Source: CAZAGD01 sp049699975 (GTDB taxonomy: Bacteria; Desulfobacterota; SM23-61). From it: a stretch of DNA of 6,509 nucleotides. The position numbers and the translations under genes are program-made. Location of the stretch: positions 1 through 6,509 of the forward strand of contig JBNAWB010000200.1 of the NCBI GenBank assembly GCA_049699975.1, read 5' to 3'. The first letter of the stretch is position 1. Every line of letters starts with the position of its first letter. Positions 5,712 through 6,509 of this stretch are shown here, piece after piece. The notes beneath the pieces are model-generated. The model searched no databases. It had not been told where the DNA came from and saw only the letters and a list, made by a program, of their open reading frames with translations.

Positions 5712-5725
5712 ATGAGATATCTCAT
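5712..5725. promoter_or_regulatory. 14-bp perfect palindrome upstream of the candidate promoter
   Basis: ATGAGATATCTCAT is a perfect inverted repeat lying 11 bases upstream of the TTGACA on the minus strand. Its placement would suit an activator or repressor site. No partner regulator is evident in the window. Confidence 0.3.
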
Positions 5726-5740
5726 CTCTCTCTGAAATAA

Positions 5741-5767
5741 GCCTCTGGTCCGCCTCAGGCCAGAGGC
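5741..5767. repeat. hairpin GCCTCTGG/CCAGAGGC
   Basis: An 8-base arm at 5741-5748 is matched exactly by 5760-5767, around an 11-base loop containing CCGCCTCAG. It lies upstream of the radical SAM promoter and belongs to the same block of palindromes as 5815-5871. Confidence 0.5.
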
Positions 5768-5814
5768 CGAAATTAAAATTGAAAAGGCAGGCGGATTAAA
5801 CATTTCTATCAACT

Positions 5815-5871
5815 CGTAGGGCAAGCCTTTATGGCTTGCCCAATACGGCAAGGGTCAAGCCCTGGCCCTAC
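5815..5871 (+). repeat. GGCAAGCC palindromic repeat, copy 2
   Basis: GGGCAAGCC (5819-5827), loop TTTAT and GGCTTGCCC (5833-5841) form a perfect 9-bp stem. Outer arms GTAGGGC (5816-5822) and GCCCTAC (5865-5871) also pair, and eight Ts follow. The unit is an inverted copy of 1413-1470. Because of it, the upstream open frame of the radical SAM gene is unlikely to be coding. Confidence 0.65.
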
Positions 5872-5899
5872 TTTTTTTTCTTCCCTACCTATTCCCCTT

Positions 5900-5927
5900 C
5901 CTCTTCTCTCCTTTCCTAAAGAAGAGG
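5900..5927. repeat. short hairpin in a pyrimidine-rich tract
   Basis: CCTCTTC (5900-5906) pairs with GAAGAGG (5921-5927). It lies within a strongly pyrimidine-rich run (about 5872-5917). It is similar in style to the CCTCCCC hairpins elsewhere in the window; no coding signal is present. Confidence 0.4.
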
Positions 5928-6030
5928 GGCGGAGGAGATTAGACAAATCAGGCAGAAATCAAAAGGTGTCCACTTTTGAAGTTTAAATGACACAGTTATT
6001 ACTCGGAGCGATTAAATATTTAAACTTATT

Positions 6031-6102
6031 CCCCTCACCCTCCCCTCTCCCCAGGCGTGGGGAGAGGGTTAGGTCGGAATCGACTCGTACCGAGGTGAGG
6101 GG
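6031..6102. repeat. nested palindrome CCCCTCACC...GGTGAGGGG
   Basis: The outer arms are CCCCTCACC (6031-6039) and GGTGAGGGG (6094-6102). An inner hairpin CCCTCTCCCC (6043-6052), loop AGGCGT, GGGGAGAGGG (6059-6068) is perfect over 10 bp. One side carries some 25 extra bases (TCGGAATCGACTCGTACCGA) between inner and outer arms. This is a known style of dispersed intergenic repeat. Confidence 0.65.
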
Positions 6103-6141
6103 TTAAGAACAGCAGATGTCATTTATTTAATGCTCTCATTA

Positions 6142-6150
6142 ATAAAATTA
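6142..6150. repeat. left copy of 9-bp target-site duplication
   Basis: ATAAAATTA directly precedes the element at 6151 and is repeated exactly at 6446-6454 just after its right end. Confidence 0.8.
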
Positions 6151-6445
6151 CTGACCGTCGAACAGTTTTAAATTTCGCTATTAAATGTGACCGGGCGGGA
6201 GGGGGAGAGGCGAAATTAAAATCGGCTGGGATAAGACTATCTTCCTCTTACCCACCTTTTTTCCGCAAAGAACGGCGGGGACAAGCCTGTCTGCTCCAGA
6301 TAAGCTTAAATAATAACTCCTTTATTTTAAAATAGCTTCTTATCTTCCCCACCCATCCCTATGAAAAAATAAGTGCCTCATTTTAATGAGCCTCTTCCCC
6401 TCCCGCCTGAACTAGGTACGAATTTCAAAAGTGATCGACGGTCAG
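6151..6445. mobile_element. complete 295-bp MITE-like element with long terminal inverted repeats
   Basis: The left end CTGACCGTCGA and right end TCGACGGTCAG are exact complements. The inverted repeat continues with changes and a few gaps for roughly 55-60 bases on each side (6151-6210 and 6391-6445), ending in GGCGGGAGGGG and CCCCTCCCGCC. The interior (about 6211-6390) has no plausible gene and holds only small hairpins, such as CTCATT/AATGAG (6377-6390). A perfect 9-bp duplication flanks it. No transposase is present, so it would need one supplied elsewhere. A second family member ends at base 52. Confidence 0.8.
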
Positions 6446-6454
6446 ATAAAATTA
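6446..6454. repeat. right copy of 9-bp target-site duplication
   Basis: ATAAAATTA follows the element's right end and matches 6142-6150 in all nine bases, the mark expected of a transposition event. Confidence 0.8.
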
Positions 6455-6491
6455 CTTGCCCACCTTCACTTTTCCAAAATAGTAATTTTTT

Positions 6492-6498
6492 AAAAGGA
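6492..6498 (+). promoter_or_regulatory. possible Shine-Dalgarno for a gene starting beyond the window
   Basis: AAAAGGA lies 11 bases from the window's end with no ATG after it inside the window. A plus-strand gene may begin just outside. The signal alone is weak. Confidence 0.2.
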
Positions 6499-6509
6499 AT
6501 AATCATAAA

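Noticed and set aside
5663..5851. 63-residue N-terminal extension of the radical SAM gene, from ATG 5851
   Set aside because: It is read through the palindromic repeats at 5741-5767 and 5815-5871. It contains no family motif, and the B12-like domain begins just after ATG 5662.

Overview
The window reads as a chromosomal piece of an uncultured, moderately AT-rich bacterium. Genes start behind clear Shine-Dalgarno sites, and long gene-free stretches are filled with dispersed palindromic repeats. Such repeat-laden spacers are common in candidate-phylum and deltaproteobacterial-type metagenomic genomes, but nothing here fixes the taxon, so no assignment is made.

Layout. Bases 1-52 hold one end of a repeat element whose partner lies in the last 350 bases. 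A lone alpha/beta hydrolase (128-919, +) follows. About 850 bp without a gene (920-1770) carries a nested palindrome, three degenerate tandem units of about 45 bp rich in CAGAG, a second palindrome, a strong hairpin and a GGCAAGCC-type palindrome. Next, on the plus strand, come an isochorismatase-family cysteine hydrolase (1771-2373) and a group II PLP-dependent aromatic-amino-acid-type decarboxylase (about 2466-3905). They are separated by an 86-bp spacer holding a 33-bp near-perfect hairpin, over which lies an 11-codon ORF with its own well-placed Shine-Dalgarno. Facing them on the minus strand, with only 12 bp between stop codons, is a two-gene operon: a B12-binding/radical SAM protein resembling the MJ_1487 family (5662-4424), and an Lrp/AsnC-fold protein of the siroheme decarboxylase (AhbA/AhbB) type (4457-3918). 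These two overlap by 34 bp. The remaining 850 bp (5663-6509) has a candidate promoter, several palindromes and a complete MITE-like element (6151-6445) with terminal inverted repeats of roughly 55-60 bp and a perfect 9-bp target duplication.

How the parts work together. The decarboxylase keeps its catalytic lysine, histidine and loop tyrosine, so it should make an aromatic amine. The hydrolase upstream might act on a related amide or ester, but that link rests on adjacency only. The minus-strand pair joins a tetrapyrrole-decarboxylase fold to a radical SAM/B12 protein of unknown function, and the 34-bp overlap suggests coupled translation. The best leads for something new are this orphan AhbB-like/radical SAM pair, the possible leader-peptide hairpin before the decarboxylase, and the MITE family.
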